From assembly GCA_965217135.1 (NCBI GenBank), contig OZ244249.1, positions 3,658,001-3,722,000 on the forward strand: a stretch of DNA of 64,000 bases, given 5' to 3'. Shown here piece after piece: positions 1-9,136 of this stretch. This stretch comes from HXMU1420-2 sp017643305. Its GTDB lineage: Bacteria; Pseudomonadota; Alphaproteobacteria; Rhodobacterales; Rhodobacteraceae. Position 1 is the first letter of the stretch; each line of letters starts with the position of its first letter. The translations under genes and the position numbers were made by a program. The notes under the pieces were generated by a model, which did not search any database, was not told the DNA's origin, and saw nothing but the letters and a program-made list of their open reading frames with translations.

Positions 1-48
1 AGTGTGGCAGCTGACCGCAGTTATGCTGAATTAGCTGCGAAGGAGACC

Positions 49-75
49 TTGGGGGTTTTACCCACAAACCCCCAA
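49..75. terminator. perfect 10-bp hairpin, putative terminator
   Basis: A perfect inverted repeat pairs positions 49-58 with 66-75 around a 7-base loop. It lies about 40 bases beyond the stop of the PLP-enzyme gene that ends at 115 on the minus strand. There is no long T run on either side, so rho-independent termination is plausible but not proven, and it may serve both strands. Confidence 0.4.
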
Positions 76-114
76 ATTGTTTGGACAAAATGCAGAGATG
101 GGTCCAGCGATCAG

Positions 115-1326
115 TTATGCGAAGGCCCTTTCCAGGTCAGTCATGAGATCGGTGGGGTCTTCAAGCCCGACCGACAGGCGGAACACCCCGTCACCGGCAA
201 AGGCGCGATAGCTTTCGGCTGCGGCTCCGGAGAGGCGGAACGACGTGTCCATCAGCCCCTGGGTTTCCATCCAGAAAATCAGGCTGCGGTGATGGCCGAG
301 GGAGACAGCGTAGTGGATGATTTCCAGCCGGTCGATCATCTGCCGCGCCAGCGATTGTCCGGTGGCCGCATCACCGACCTGGAATGTGAGCATGCCGGAG
401 CCATAGGTCATCTGCCTTTGGGCAAGGTTATACTGCGGGTGGGACACAAGACCGGGATAGGTGACGTGGGCGACCTTCGGGTGGCTTTCCAGCCATTGGG
501 CCAGTGCCAGCGCCCCATCGCAATGGGCGCGGACGCGCAAGGGCAGCGTCGATGCACCGCGCGCAATGAGCCAGGCGTTGAAGGGGGACAGGATACCACC
601 ATGGTGAATGCCGGCCTCAATTCGGATCTGTCGGATCAGATCGGCGCGCCCGGCAACCGCACCGCCCACCGCATCACCATGACCGCAGATGTATTTGGTG
701 ATGGAATGCATCACCAGATCAACGCCCAGCGCGTTGGTGTCCATTCCCAGTGGGGACAGGAAGGTGGCGTCGCAGCTAACCAGCGCGCCGACCTCGTGTG
801 CCATTTTGCTGACGGCGGCCAAATCGGTCAGGCGCAGGATCGGGTTCACCGGGGTTTCGGTGTGAACCAACCGGGTGTTCGGGCGCAGTGCCGCAGCGAC
901 CGCATCCAGGTCTGACATGTTCACAAAGCTGGCCTCGATCCCCATGCGGGGCAGCGTATCGCGCGCCAGTTCAGCGACCCCGGCGTAAGACACGTCTGAG
1001 ACCAGCACGTGATCGCCCGCGCTGAGAAAGGTCAGGAAGATGGCTGTTGCCGCCGCCATGCCCGAAGCCAAGCAGACGCAGGCCTCGGTACCCTGCAACG
1101 CGGCGATTTTGCGTTCCAGCATATCGGTGGTCGGGTTCGCCCAGCGGGCATAGGAATAGGGGCTGTCATCCTGAATATCATGGGCGGAAAAGCCTGAAAC
1201 ATCGTCGCTGACAAAGGACGACGACATGTGGATCGGCGGGGCAGACGCGCCGGTGGCGGGATCCGGGGCTTCGCCTGCGTGAATGGCGGTGGTCATGGGA
1301 CCACGGGGGGTGTTGCTGCGGTCCAT
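115..1326 (-). CDS. Cys/Met-metabolism PLP-dependent lyase (cystathionine/methionine lyase family)
   Basis: This 403-residue protein has the full length and motifs of the trans-sulfuration (Cys/Met metabolism) PLP enzymes: the SYARWANPT region near residue 58, an ASGMAA phosphate-binding segment, the CDATF aspartate that binds the pyridine ring, and the Schiff-base lysine in HSITKYICGH. Members cleave or make C-S bonds in cystathionine, methionine or homocysteine derivatives in the cytoplasm. Sequence reading cannot separate cystathionine beta-lyase, methionine gamma-lyase and sulfhydrylases. It is divergent from the M3 peptidase gene with 128 bases between them. No regulator adjoins it. Confidence 0.85.
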   Translation of the reverse strand: MDRSNTPRGPMTTAIHAGEAPDPATGASAPPIHMSSSFVSDDVSGFSAHDIQDDSPYSYARWANPTTDMLERKIAALQGTEACVCLASGMAAATAIFLTFLSAGDHVLVSDVSYAGVAELARDTLPRMGIEASFVNMSDLDAVAAALRPNTRLVHTETPVNPILRLTDLAAVSKMAHEVGALVSCDATFLSPLGMDTNALGVDLVMHSITKYICGHGDAVGGAVAGRADLIRQIRIEAGIHHGGILSPFNAWLIARGASTLPLRVRAHCDGALALAQWLESHPKVAHVTYPGLVSHPQYNLAQRQMTYGSGMLTFQVGDAATGQSLARQMIDRLEIIHYAVSLGHHRSLIFWMETQGLMDTSFRLSGAAAESYRAFAGDGVFRLSVGLEDPTDLMTDLERAFA

Positions 1327-1454
1327 CTGAAGTCTCCTGTTCCTGTTCTGTCAAAGCTGTGGCGCAGGCGTAGGTCGGTTGCAAGACGGATTGCGCAGAT
1401 GGCTCTGGACCCTGTGCCGGCGGGTGCTTAGCTATAAGCCAAAGGAGATCTACA

Positions 1455-3467
1455 ATGACCAACCCGATCTTGCAGGACTGGGACACGCCGTTCGGGCTGG
1501 CTCCGTTCGACGCCATTTCAGATGAGGATTTCGAACCGGCGATGGAGGAAGCTCTGGCCGCCCATCGCGCGGATATTGACGCCATTTCTGGCAACGCGGA
1601 TGCGCCGACTTTTGCTAACACGATCGAAGCGCTGGAAGCAGCGGGCGAAGCATTAAACAAGGTACTGAGTGTGTTTTTCACCGTGGCGGGTGCGGACAGC
1701 ACCCCGCGCCGGGAGGAACTGCAGCGGCAGTTTTCCCCCCTGCTGGCGGCGCATTTTGCTGAGATCACATCGAACAACGCTTTGTTTGCGCGAGTGCGCG
1801 ACCTGTGGGCGCGCAAGGATACGCTGGGACTAAGCGACGAACAGGCACGCGTTCTGATGCTGACCCATCGGAATTTCGTGCGCGCAGGGGCTGGGCTGGA
1901 AGGCGAGGCAGAGACGCGGATGAAGGCCATCAAGGGCCGGCTGGCAGAATTGGGCACCGCCTTTGGCCAGAACCTGCTGGCGGATGAACGCGATTGGTTT
2001 CTTGAACTGGGGCCGGAGGATACCGCTGGGCTGCCAGAGTTCCTACTGGATGCCGCAAAGGCCGCCGGACATGACAAGGGCGTCGAGAACCCGGTAATCA
2101 CCCTGTCGCGCAGCCTGATTGTTCCGTTCTTGCAATTTTCCGAACGCCGCGATCTGCGCGAGGTGGCGTATCGCGCCTGGGCCGCGCGCGGGGCGAATGA
2201 CGGCAAGACAGACAACCGCGCCATCGCACTGGAAACACTGGAGCTGCGACAGGAACAGGCAGCTTTGCTTGGGTATCATGATTTTGCGACCTACAAGCTG
2301 GAGCCGGAGATGGCAGGCACGCCCAAAGCGGTACGTCAGTTGCTTATGGACGTCTGGAGACCGGCGCGGGCGCGCGCCGAAGAAGATCAGACCGCACTGA
2401 CCGCGATGATGCAGGCTGATGGAGTCAACGGACCGCTGGAGGCATGGGACTGGAGGTATTATTCTGAGAAACGCCGCGTGGCGGAACATGATCTGGACGA
2501 GGCGGAGCTGAAGCCTTACCTGCAGATGGATCGCATGATCGAAGCCGCGTTTGCCTGTGCCAACCGATTGTTTGGGCTGGATTTTCAGCAGGTGGATTTA
2601 CCACTCTACCATCCCGACTGCCAGGCGTGGGAGGTAACCCGCAATGGCAGCCACGTGGCGTTGTTCATCGGGGATTACTTTGCACGACCTTCCAAACGGT
2701 CGGGTGCATGGTGCAGTGCGATGCGCGCACAGGCGCGGTTCCCAAAGACGCAAACACCGATTGTCATCAATGTCTGCAACTTCACCAAAGGGCATCCTGC
2801 TTTGCTGAGCTATGATGACGCCCGCACCGTGTTTCACGAATTTGGCCATGCGCTGCACCAGATGCTGAGTGATGTGACCTATGAAAGCGTGTCAGGCACA
2901 TCCGTGGCGCGGGATTTTGTGGAACTGCCCAGCCAGCTGTATGAACACTGGCTAGAGGTGCCGGAGGTTCTGTCGGAATTCGCCACCCACGCAGATACCG
3001 GGGAGGCGATGCCGAAGGATATGTTGGACAAGGTGCTGGCGGCGGCGACCTATGACATGGGCTTCCAGACGGTGGAATATGTGGCCTCTGCTTTGGTGGA
3101 TCTGGAGCTGCACAACGCCGCGCCGCCTGCGGACCTGATGACAGCACAGGGGGAAATTCTGGCCGACCTCGGCATGCCCCGGGCCATTGGCATGCGGCAC
3201 GCGTCGCCGCATTTCGCGCATGTGTTTGCCGGAGACGGATATTCCAGCCGGTACTACAGCTACATGTGGTCCGAAGTTATGGATGCCGATGCGTTTGCGG
3301 CGTTCGAGGATGCAGACGATCCGTTTGATCCTGAAACCTCCCGCATGTTGGAAGAAACCATCCTGTCTAGCGGCGGGTCGCAGGCGCCGGAGGATCTCTA
3401 CGTGGCCTTCCGCGGGCGGCTGCCGGGGGTGGACGCGTTGCTGAAAGGGCGCGGGCTGGCGGCCTGA
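1455..3467 (+). CDS. M3-family zinc oligopeptidase (Dcp/oligopeptidase A type)
   Basis: The protein has 670 residues, normal for peptidyl-dipeptidase Dcp and oligopeptidase A. The zinc motif HEFGH is at residues 461-465, followed by the expected downstream Glu region (DFVELPSQ). The N-terminal half is the long helical M3 domain. No signal peptide is visible, so it should act in the cytoplasm on short peptides. A strong ribosome binding site (AAAGGAGA) precedes the ATG by about 6 bases, which supports this start. Dcp and oligopeptidase A are close paralogues; I lean to Dcp from the overall sequence but did not test it. Confidence 0.88.
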   Translation: MTNPILQDWDTPFGLAPFDAISDEDFEPAMEEALAAHRADIDAISGNADAPTFANTIEALEAAGEALNKVLSVFFTVAGADSTPRREELQRQFSPLLAAHFAEITSNNALFARVRDLWARKDTLGLSDEQARVLMLTHRNFVRAGAGLEGEAETRMKAIKGRLAELGTAFGQNLLADERDWFLELGPEDTAGLPEFLLDAAKAAGHDKGVENPVITLSRSLIVPFLQFSERRDLREVAYRAWAARGANDGKTDNRAIALETLELRQEQAALLGYHDFATYKLEPEMAGTPKAVRQLLMDVWRPARARAEEDQTALTAMMQADGVNGPLEAWDWRYYSEKRRVAEHDLDEAELKPYLQMDRMIEAAFACANRLFGLDFQQVDLPLYHPDCQAWEVTRNGSHVALFIGDYFARPSKRSGAWCSAMRAQARFPKTQTPIVINVCNFTKGHPALLSYDDARTVFHEFGHALHQMLSDVTYESVSGTSVARDFVELPSQLYEHWLEVPEVLSEFATHADTGEAMPKDMLDKVLAAATYDMGFQTVEYVASALVDLELHNAAPPADLMTAQGEILADLGMPRAIGMRHASPHFAHVFAGDGYSSRYYSYMWSEVMDADAFAAFEDADDPFDPETSRMLEETILSSGGSQAPEDLYVAFRGRLPGVDALLKGRGLAA

Positions 3468-3482
3468 GGGGGCCGGCAGGCA

Positions 3483-5048
3483 TTGACCTGCGACGCATTA
3501 TCGCTTGCGATGGGGGGAATGACAGACGCCACCGAAACCCCCATCGCGGCAGCGTTGGAACACCTGACCGGCCCTTGCCGGGGTGAGTATTCCTGGGTCA
3601 CCAGCGATGAAGCGGCCGCGTGGTTTGGAAAGAGGGCGCCGTTTCGTGTAATCCTGCCAGGGCAAAGCGTACCCGGGGCCGAATGCGTGGCCCGGTTCCG
3701 GCGGCGGGGTGACAGTTTTGCGATTGAGGCCACCGAGGCCTGTGACATCTGGGTGAACCGGGAGCCTGTGACGCGCAAGGTTCTGACCCACGGCGACATG
3801 ATCGAATTTGGCGCAGATGGACCGTTATCGCGCATTCGGATCTACAGCGACCGGCACGGGCCGGACCCGACAATAACGGATATTTTGGGCGACACGCGAT
3901 CTTATATGCGGGCCAGTCGACGGCCTCTGTTGTACAAGCTTGCGCGCGGCCTGTTGGATGCGTCGCAAAGGGTTCTGTTTCAAACCACGGTGCTGTTCCG
4001 CGTGGGGATCATGTTGCTGCTGGCCGCGATCCTCGTTCTGTTATTCTGGCAGTGGCGCACGGATCAGACGCTGATGGCGGATGTCGACCGGCAGGTGCAG
4101 GCGCTGAGCCGCGATGTCGCCAGGACACGGGAGGAGGCGCTGCGCCCCTCTGACCTGGCGGCCATGCGGGAGGAGCTAAGCGGATCTCTCGACGCTAATC
4201 GCGAACGGCTGGACACGTTGGAGGCCCAGCGTGCGGCGGCCACCCGGATCATTGCCGCCGCGCAACCGCATGTGGCGTTTCTCCAGGCGGCCCATACTGC
4301 GTCGGGCCAGATGCTGCGCCATCAGCTGGGCCCGGACGGGCTGCCGCGCCTATCGGTGACGGGCAAGCCACTGTTCACATTGGAGGGCGACGGTCCGGTG
4401 GCCGAAGCGCAGATTACTGGGACCGGGTTTCTGGCCGGGGACACTGGCCTGCTCATAACCAACCGGCACGTGGCCCTGCCGTGGGAGGACGGCGACCAGG
4501 GAGCATCGCAGGAGATGGAACCGGTGATGTTGCAATTTCAGGCGTGGTTTCCGGGGGCGGAGACGCCAGTGCCTGTGCAAACCCTTGCGGTGTCGGACAG
4601 CTTTGATCTGGCCGTGTTAAAAACCGACAGGTCCCCATCCAGCGCCGGGCTGCCGATTGCCATCGGCCCATCACAGCCCGGCGAGGTCATTATCGTCATG
4701 GGTTACCCGACCGGCTTGCGATCCCTGCTGGCACAATCGGGGGAGGCGTTTGTGGCTGCTTTGTAGGCCGATGGCGAAACCGGGTTCTGGGAGGTCGCCG
4801 CGCGGCTGGCACGGGAAGGGCTGATTGCACCCTTGTCCACGCGGGGGATCATCGGGCGGGTTAGCGCGCCAACCATGGTCTATGACGCGGAAACCACCCA
4901 TGGCGGTAGCGGCGGGCCAGTTTTGAACATGCAAGGCGAAGTAGTGGCGGTGAACACGGCGATCATCCCCGAGTTCGGGGGATCAAACCTGGGCGTTCCG
5001 GCTGAGCATATCCGCGCGCTACTGGCAGTTGCACAGGAAACACAGTAA
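3483..5048 (+). pseudogene. FHA-transmembrane-trypsin-like serine protease, interrupted by an in-frame TAG
   Basis: Reading one frame from 3483 gives an FHA-like domain (about residues 30-120, ending in VLTHGDMIEFG), one transmembrane helix (about 168-192), a short coiled coil, then a trypsin-like protease domain. The catalytic His is in TNRHVAL (residue 329) and Asp in SFDLAVL (residue 375). A TAG at 4764-4766 (codon 428) ends this part. The same frame continues without another stop to 5048 and contains the catalytic Ser in GGSGGPV (codon 476). The break is thus a single base change, with no frameshift. As it stands the protein would lose its nucleophile. It could be a recent pseudogene, a sequencing error or suppressed. 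The start may instead be the ATG at 3510 or 3519. Confidence 0.8.
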
Positions 5049-5082
5049 TCAGTATGCCGGGCGCATGGAGAGGAGACCCCGC

Positions 5083-5853
5083 GTGACAGTTCCGGCAACG
5101 TTTCATGACCTTCAGGATGCATCCGTTTTCATTACCGGGGGCGGATCGGGCATCGGCGCGGCGTTGACGTGCGGGTTCCTGGCGCAAGGCGCCAAGGTGG
5201 CGTTTATCGACATCGCGGATTGCACCGAATTTGTGACCAAGGCCGCCGACCAGACCGGACGCACGCCCCTGTTCATCCAAGGTGACATCACAGATATCGC
5301 AGCCCTGCGCGGGGCCATCGACACGGCGGCAGAGGCGCATGGCCCGGTGACGGTGCTGGTCAACAATGCGGCCAATGACATGCGCTGCGAACTGGAGGAT
5401 GTGACGGAAGAGTTCTGGCGCTGGATGATCGATATCAACCTGAAAACCTACTACTTTGCCGCGCAGGCGGTGGCACCGGGCATGCAGGCGGCAGGTGGCG
5501 GCGCGATCGTCAATTTCAGCTCGGTCAGCTACATGATGGGCCTGCCGGAGCTGTCAGTTTACACCACCGCCAATGGCGGCATCACCGCGATGACCCGGAG
5601 CCTGGCCCGGGCACTGGGGCCAAACAAGATCCGCGTGAATGCCATCGCGCCGGGTTGGGTTCTGACCGACAAGCAGTTGGACAAATGGGCCACGCCCGAG
5701 GGATTGCAGGGCCATATGGACCAGCAGGCCCTGAAGGAATACATGGTGCCGGATGATATGGTGGCGCCCGTTTTGTTCCTGGCCTCGCAAGCCAGTCGGA
5801 TGATGACCGGTCAGTGCATGGTGGTCGATGGCGGGGTTGCGACCACGGGGTGA
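5083..5853 (+). CDS. short-chain dehydrogenase/reductase lacking the catalytic Lys
   Basis: A classical SDR of about 256 residues: the NAD(P) motif TGGGSGIG is near the N-terminus, NNAAND marks strand 4, the catalytic Ser is in NFSSVSY and the Tyr in VYTTANGG. The expected YxxxK reads YTTAN, so the catalytic Lys is Asn (codon AAT). The C-terminal NAIAPGWV and VVDGGV motifs are normal. I chose GTG 5083 because GAGGAGA lies about 7 bases upstream; longer readings from 5029 or 5065 lack this. It follows the broken protease gene by about 35 bases. Substrate is unknown, and reduced or altered activity is possible. Confidence 0.82.
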   Translation: MTVPATFHDLQDASVFITGGGSGIGAALTCGFLAQGAKVAFIDIADCTEFVTKAADQTGRTPLFIQGDITDIAALRGAIDTAAEAHGPVTVLVNNAANDMRCELEDVTEEFWRWMIDINLKTYYFAAQAVAPGMQAAGGGAIVNFSSVSYMMGLPELSVYTTANGGITAMTRSLARALGPNKIRVNAIAPGWVLTDKQLDKWATPEGLQGHMDQQALKEYMVPDDMVAPVLFLASQASRMMTGQCMVVDGGVATTG

Positions 5854-5885
5854 TCCGCTACGGGTGACAACTGCTGTCACATAAG

Positions 5886-5996
5886 GGTTTCACGTTTGTC
5901 GAAGCCCACGGGGTGCTCAACGATCTATAGGGCAATACGCTGAGCTTGCAGCATGCGCTGCTGGTTGACCTCGACAGCAACGTTTTCCTGTTCTGA
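5886..5996 (+). pseudogene. relic of the C-terminal end of an RTX/haemolysin-type Ca-binding protein
   Basis: In one plus-strand frame the stretch reads GFTFVEAHGVLNDL, a TAG at 5928-5930, then GNTLSLQHALLVDLDSN followed by VFLF and a stop at 5994. This matches the way RTX/haemolysin-type calcium-binding proteins of this group end (a GNTLTL... segment, then LxxLDAxDFLF). Only about 35 codons remain, with no start and one internal stop, between two converging intact genes. I read it as the last trace of a deleted secreted protein gene. The call rests on a short match by eye. Confidence 0.45.
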
Positions 5997-6008
5997 GTCC
6001 TACTGCGG

Positions 6009-6812
6009 TTAGACAGAGGCCCTGTCAAATAGCCGCCTGAGTTGTGCGGCAGTTTCCTGCGGATGGGTGAGAGGGACCATGTGCCCTGCCCCGGCTACTT
6101 CGACATTTTCTGCATTTGGCAGACGTTTGGCCAGGCCGTCATTTACCACGGTGGCGATCGTTGGGCTGAGCGCGCCACGCAGGACCAAAGCCGGCATGTT
6201 GGCGCGTTCGATGCGGTCAGGCTTCAGCAGGCCGACGCGATCCTTGACCGCCCCATTGCTGGCCTGAACAATGTGGATGCCCCGGATCATCGCATTGCGG
6301 GTCTTGTCTGGCATTTCGTCCCAGCGCGGGCCGTCATTGTCTCCCCACATCCGGTTGAACAGCCGGGCGGCAAGCACTTCATCCCCTTGTTCGAATGCAT
6401 CGAACACCGGTTTTGACGCGCGGTTCTGATCTTCCAGAACCTCCGGCGCATCATGTTCTGCCACCGCGAAGAGTACGGGTTCCACGACTGTCAGACTACG
6501 AACAAGGTCGGGGTGTTCCACCGCGAGGCGCAGGGCGACAGTGCCACCGAAGGAATGGCCGATCACGTCCATGCGTTCGGTCAGGTAGGGCAGTACGGCT
6601 TCGGTCATACGGTCTTGGAAATCGCCCTGCCGGTCCCAATCCGGGCTTTTGCCGTGGGACAGCATGTCAGGTGCGGTGAACACGCAATCCGGCAGGCAAG
6701 CCGACAGCGGACGCCACGCGCCGGAATGGCCGATGGTACAATGCAGAGCGAGGATCTTGCGATTGCCTTCACCAAGGGTGCGGACGGCCAGCGGCTGTGG
6801 AAGATCGGTCAT
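6009..6812 (-). CDS. alpha/beta-hydrolase
   Basis: The 267-residue protein has the alpha/beta-hydrolase fold signature: an oxyanion-type HCTIGHSG segment near residue 24, the nucleophile elbow GHSFGG near residue 86, and the catalytic His in AGAGHMVPLTHP near the C-terminus. No signal peptide is seen. Its start codon overlaps the stop of the upstream isomerase gene (ATGA, 6809-6812), so the two are translationally coupled and may act in one aromatic or ester degradation step. The substrate cannot be told from the sequence. Confidence 0.85.
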   Translation of the reverse strand: MTDLPQPLAVRTLGEGNRKILALHCTIGHSGAWRPLSACLPDCVFTAPDMLSHGKSPDWDRQGDFQDRMTEAVLPYLTERMDVIGHSFGGTVALRLAVEHPDLVRSLTVVEPVLFAVAEHDAPEVLEDQNRASKPVFDAFEQGDEVLAARLFNRMWGDNDGPRWDEMPDKTRNAMIRGIHIVQASNGAVKDRVGLLKPDRIERANMPALVLRGALSPTIATVVNDGLAKRLPNAENVEVAGAGHMVPLTHPQETAAQLRRLFDRASV

Positions 6813-7411
6813 CCAGCTAGGGACCCGAGATGGGCGTCCAGATCATCCAGACGGTCCTGGCCCCAGAATCTCTGTCCGTCATCCGTGATGTAGAAGGGCG
6901 CGCCGAAGACGCCGCAATCCACCGCTTCCTCGAGATTGGCAGCATAGGTTTCCGCGCCCACAAGCAACCCACTGTCGGCCAGCGAGGGGTCAAAGCCCGC
7001 CTCCTCCAGACAGGCGCGGATGACGGCATCGTCGGCGATGTCCTTGTCGTCAGCCCAGCAGGACCGTGTCATGGCATGAACCAGCACGCCCAGATCGCCG
7101 CCCCCCGCATTGCGCGCAGCGATGAAGGCATAGGATGCCGGGGCCATGTTGGTTGGCCAGTGGGCAGGGGCGATGTTGAATTTGAGACCCGCCTTGACTG
7201 CTTGGCGGTTCAGATCCTGCGCGCGGTATTCTTGGCGGGAGATATGGCGTTCCTTCGGCAGTACGCCCCCGGTGCGGGCGAAGAGGGTCACGAGATCGAC
7301 AGGTTTATAGTCAATCGTTGCACCATATCTGGCTGCTATGCCTTCCAACCGCATACCGGCGAGATAGGTGAATGGCGAAATTGTCGCGAAGAAGTATTTG
7401 ATTTCCGGCAT
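6809..7411 (-). CDS. 2-hydroxychromene-2-carboxylate isomerase family (DsbA-like thioredoxin fold)
   Basis: The 200-residue protein begins with IKYFFATISPFTYLAG and ends with a GVFGAPFYITDD segment followed by FWGQDRLDDL. This is the pattern of HCCA isomerases, glutathione-dependent members of the DsbA/kappa-GST fold that act in naphthalene-type ring degradation. Many family members have other, unknown roles. It overlaps the downstream hydrolase by 4 bases and is divergent from prs. Family assignment is firm; the substrate is open. Confidence 0.82.
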   Translation of the reverse strand: MPEIKYFFATISPFTYLAGMRLEGIAARYGATIDYKPVDLVTLFARTGGVLPKERHISRQEYRAQDLNRQAVKAGLKFNIAPAHWPTNMAPASYAFIAARNAGGGDLGVLVHAMTRSCWADDKDIADDAVIRACLEEAGFDPSLADSGLLVGAETYAANLEEAVDCGVFGAPFYITDDGQRFWGQDRLDDLDAHLGSLAG

Positions 7412-7518
7412 CTGCCCACCTTCTCTGTATGTCGTCTTTGCGAGACGGTAGGGCCGTGTTAAGCGGTGTCAACATTACGAATCTAACACATTCCTGCTGC
7501 TCACAGGGGACTATCCGC

Positions 7519-8538
7519 ATGCCGACACTCACAGAACCCAAGCTGATCGCTGGGAACGCCAACCCTGCGCTTGCCAAAGCCATCGCACGCCGGATGACCA
7601 TGCATCGTGGGGTCAATATCGGGTTGGTCGATGCGCGGGTTGAACGGTTCAACGACGGCGAGATCTTTGTCGAGGTGTTCGAGAACGTGCGCGGCGAGGA
7701 CATGTTCATCATCCAGCCAACGTCGAACCCGGCCAATGACAACCTGATGGAATTGCTGATCATGTCCGACGCACTTCGCCGGTCGTCGGCCCAGCGGATC
7801 ACGGCTGTGCTGCCCTATTTCGGCTATGCCCGCCAGGATCGCCGGACCAAGGCACGTACGCCGATTTCAGCCAAAATGGTGGCCAACATGCTGGTTGGTG
7901 CCGGGATTGAGCGGGTTCTGACCATGGACCTGCACGCCGCGCAGATCCAGGGGTTCTTCGATATCCCGGTGGACAACCTCTATGCCAGCCCAATCTTTGC
8001 GCTGGATATCAAGACGCATTTCTCGGACCAGATGGAAGACCTGATGGTCGTGTCTCCAGATGTGGGCGGCGTGGCGCGGGCGCGCGAGCTGGCCAAACGG
8101 ATCGAAGCACCGCTGTCCATCGTCGATAAGCGGCGCGAGAAGGCCGGTGAAGTGGCGGAGATGACGGTAATCGGGAATGTCGAAGGTAAGATCTGCCTGA
8201 TTGTTGACGACATTTGCGACACTGCCGGTACGCTGTGCAAGGCGGCAGAACTTCTGATGACATACGGCGCGAAGGAAGTGCACGCCTATATCAGCCACGG
8301 GGTGCTGAGCGGCCCCGCTGTGGATCGTGTGACCAAATCGGTAATGAAGTCGCTGGTAATCACGGATACGATTGCACCGACAGAAGAGGTGAAATCGGCC
8401 AAAAACATCCGGATTGTGCCAACCGCACCCATGTTTGCGCAAGCGATCCTGAATATTTGGAATGGAACGTCGGTTTCTTCGCTGTTCGAAGACGACACTC
8501 TGTCGCCAATCTACGAGACGCTCTACTCGGTGGATTGA
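7519..8538 (+). CDS. prs: ribose-phosphate pyrophosphokinase
   Basis: PRPP synthetase makes 5-phosphoribosyl diphosphate from ribose 5-phosphate and ATP for nucleotide, His, Trp and NAD synthesis. The 339-residue product has FNDGEIFVEV, the YFGYARQDRR ATP-site segment, MDLHAAQIQGFF, SPDVGGVARAR, and the PRPP-binding loop VDDICDTAGT. The ATG at 7519 follows CAGGGGA and gives the usual N-terminus; an upstream in-frame ATG at 7429 would add 30 residues of unlikely sequence that overlap the divergent promoter region. Confidence 0.95.
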   Translation: MPTLTEPKLIAGNANPALAKAIARRMTMHRGVNIGLVDARVERFNDGEIFVEVFENVRGEDMFIIQPTSNPANDNLMELLIMSDALRRSSAQRITAVLPYFGYARQDRRTKARTPISAKMVANMLVGAGIERVLTMDLHAAQIQGFFDIPVDNLYASPIFALDIKTHFSDQMEDLMVVSPDVGGVARARELAKRIEAPLSIVDKRREKAGEVAEMTVIGNVEGKICLIVDDICDTAGTLCKAAELLMTYGAKEVHAYISHGVLSGPAVDRVTKSVMKSLVITDTIAPTEEVKSAKNIRIVPTAPMFAQAILNIWNGTSVSSLFEDDTLSPIYETLYSVD

Positions 8539-8572
8539 TGCCGACGGTCCGCGGGGCCAGATCCGGCGGGCG

Positions 8573-8923
8573 TCAGTAAAGCTGCCAATCGTCGGGGTCG
8601 ACCAATGCACCAATGGCTGTCCAGGCCACGCGGACCCGGGCAAACCGGGTATCGCCCCAGGTACGGAACACCACGTCGAACCCATCCTTGGTGATGTTTT
8701 CGGCAACCACTTCGGCCCGGATGGCCGCGTCAGTGTCAGCGTCCCACAGTGAAATAGTGGTCTGAACGGTGGGTGGTTCGCGAAACCGGTCGCTGAATTC
8801 CACCGGACAGCGGCGTTCGCGCGGACCTGTACCCGTCCACATTTCACCGCCATTTTCAAAGTCGGAAAATACGGCAATATCGCCCTGGTCGATGCCGATG
8901 AGGTGGGATTGTAGTTTCTTCAT
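8573..8923 (-). CDS. small H-type lectin domain protein
   Basis: The whole 116-residue product reads as one H-type lectin domain: an early Gly-rich segment (FENGGEMW), an FSDRFREPPTVQ strand, then ISLWDAD, NITKDGF and FRTWGDT, ending with VRVAWTAIGA. In animals and slime moulds this domain binds GalNAc-type sugars. Its role in bacteria is not settled. There is no signal peptide or membrane segment, so it appears cytoplasmic or is exported by an unusual route. It is convergent with prs, with 34 bases between them. Confidence 0.72.
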   Translation of the reverse strand: MKKLQSHLIGIDQGDIAVFSDFENGGEMWTGTGPRERRCPVEFSDRFREPPTVQTTISLWDADTDAAIRAEVVAENITKDGFDVVFRTWGDTRFARVRVAWTAIGALVDPDDWQLY

Positions 8924-9082
8924 TGTTCGACCAACGTCAGGGCAAAAGACCGCGAGTTCCGCAATTTTGCCGAACCCATCGTCTTTCGAGAACCCAGATT
9001 CTGCGCAAAACCGACATCGAAAATCAGAAACCCAGAAACAATTCCTGTGATTTCTACCTGCCTGCCTGAATTCGGCAACAAA

Positions 9083-9121
9083 AGCCTAAAACAAAAGTGG
9101 CCCCGAAAGGGGCCGACTTTT
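9083..9121 (-). terminator. rho-independent terminator of the atp operon
   Basis: Read on the minus strand just after the atpC stop, a GC-rich stem (GGCCCC paired with GGGGCC around TTTC, extended by AAAGT/ACTTT) is followed by a T-rich run (ACTTTTGTTTT). It lies about 15 bases beyond atpC and is a textbook intrinsic terminator. Confidence 0.88.
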
Positions 9122-9136
9122 CAACTGTGTAGTGGA

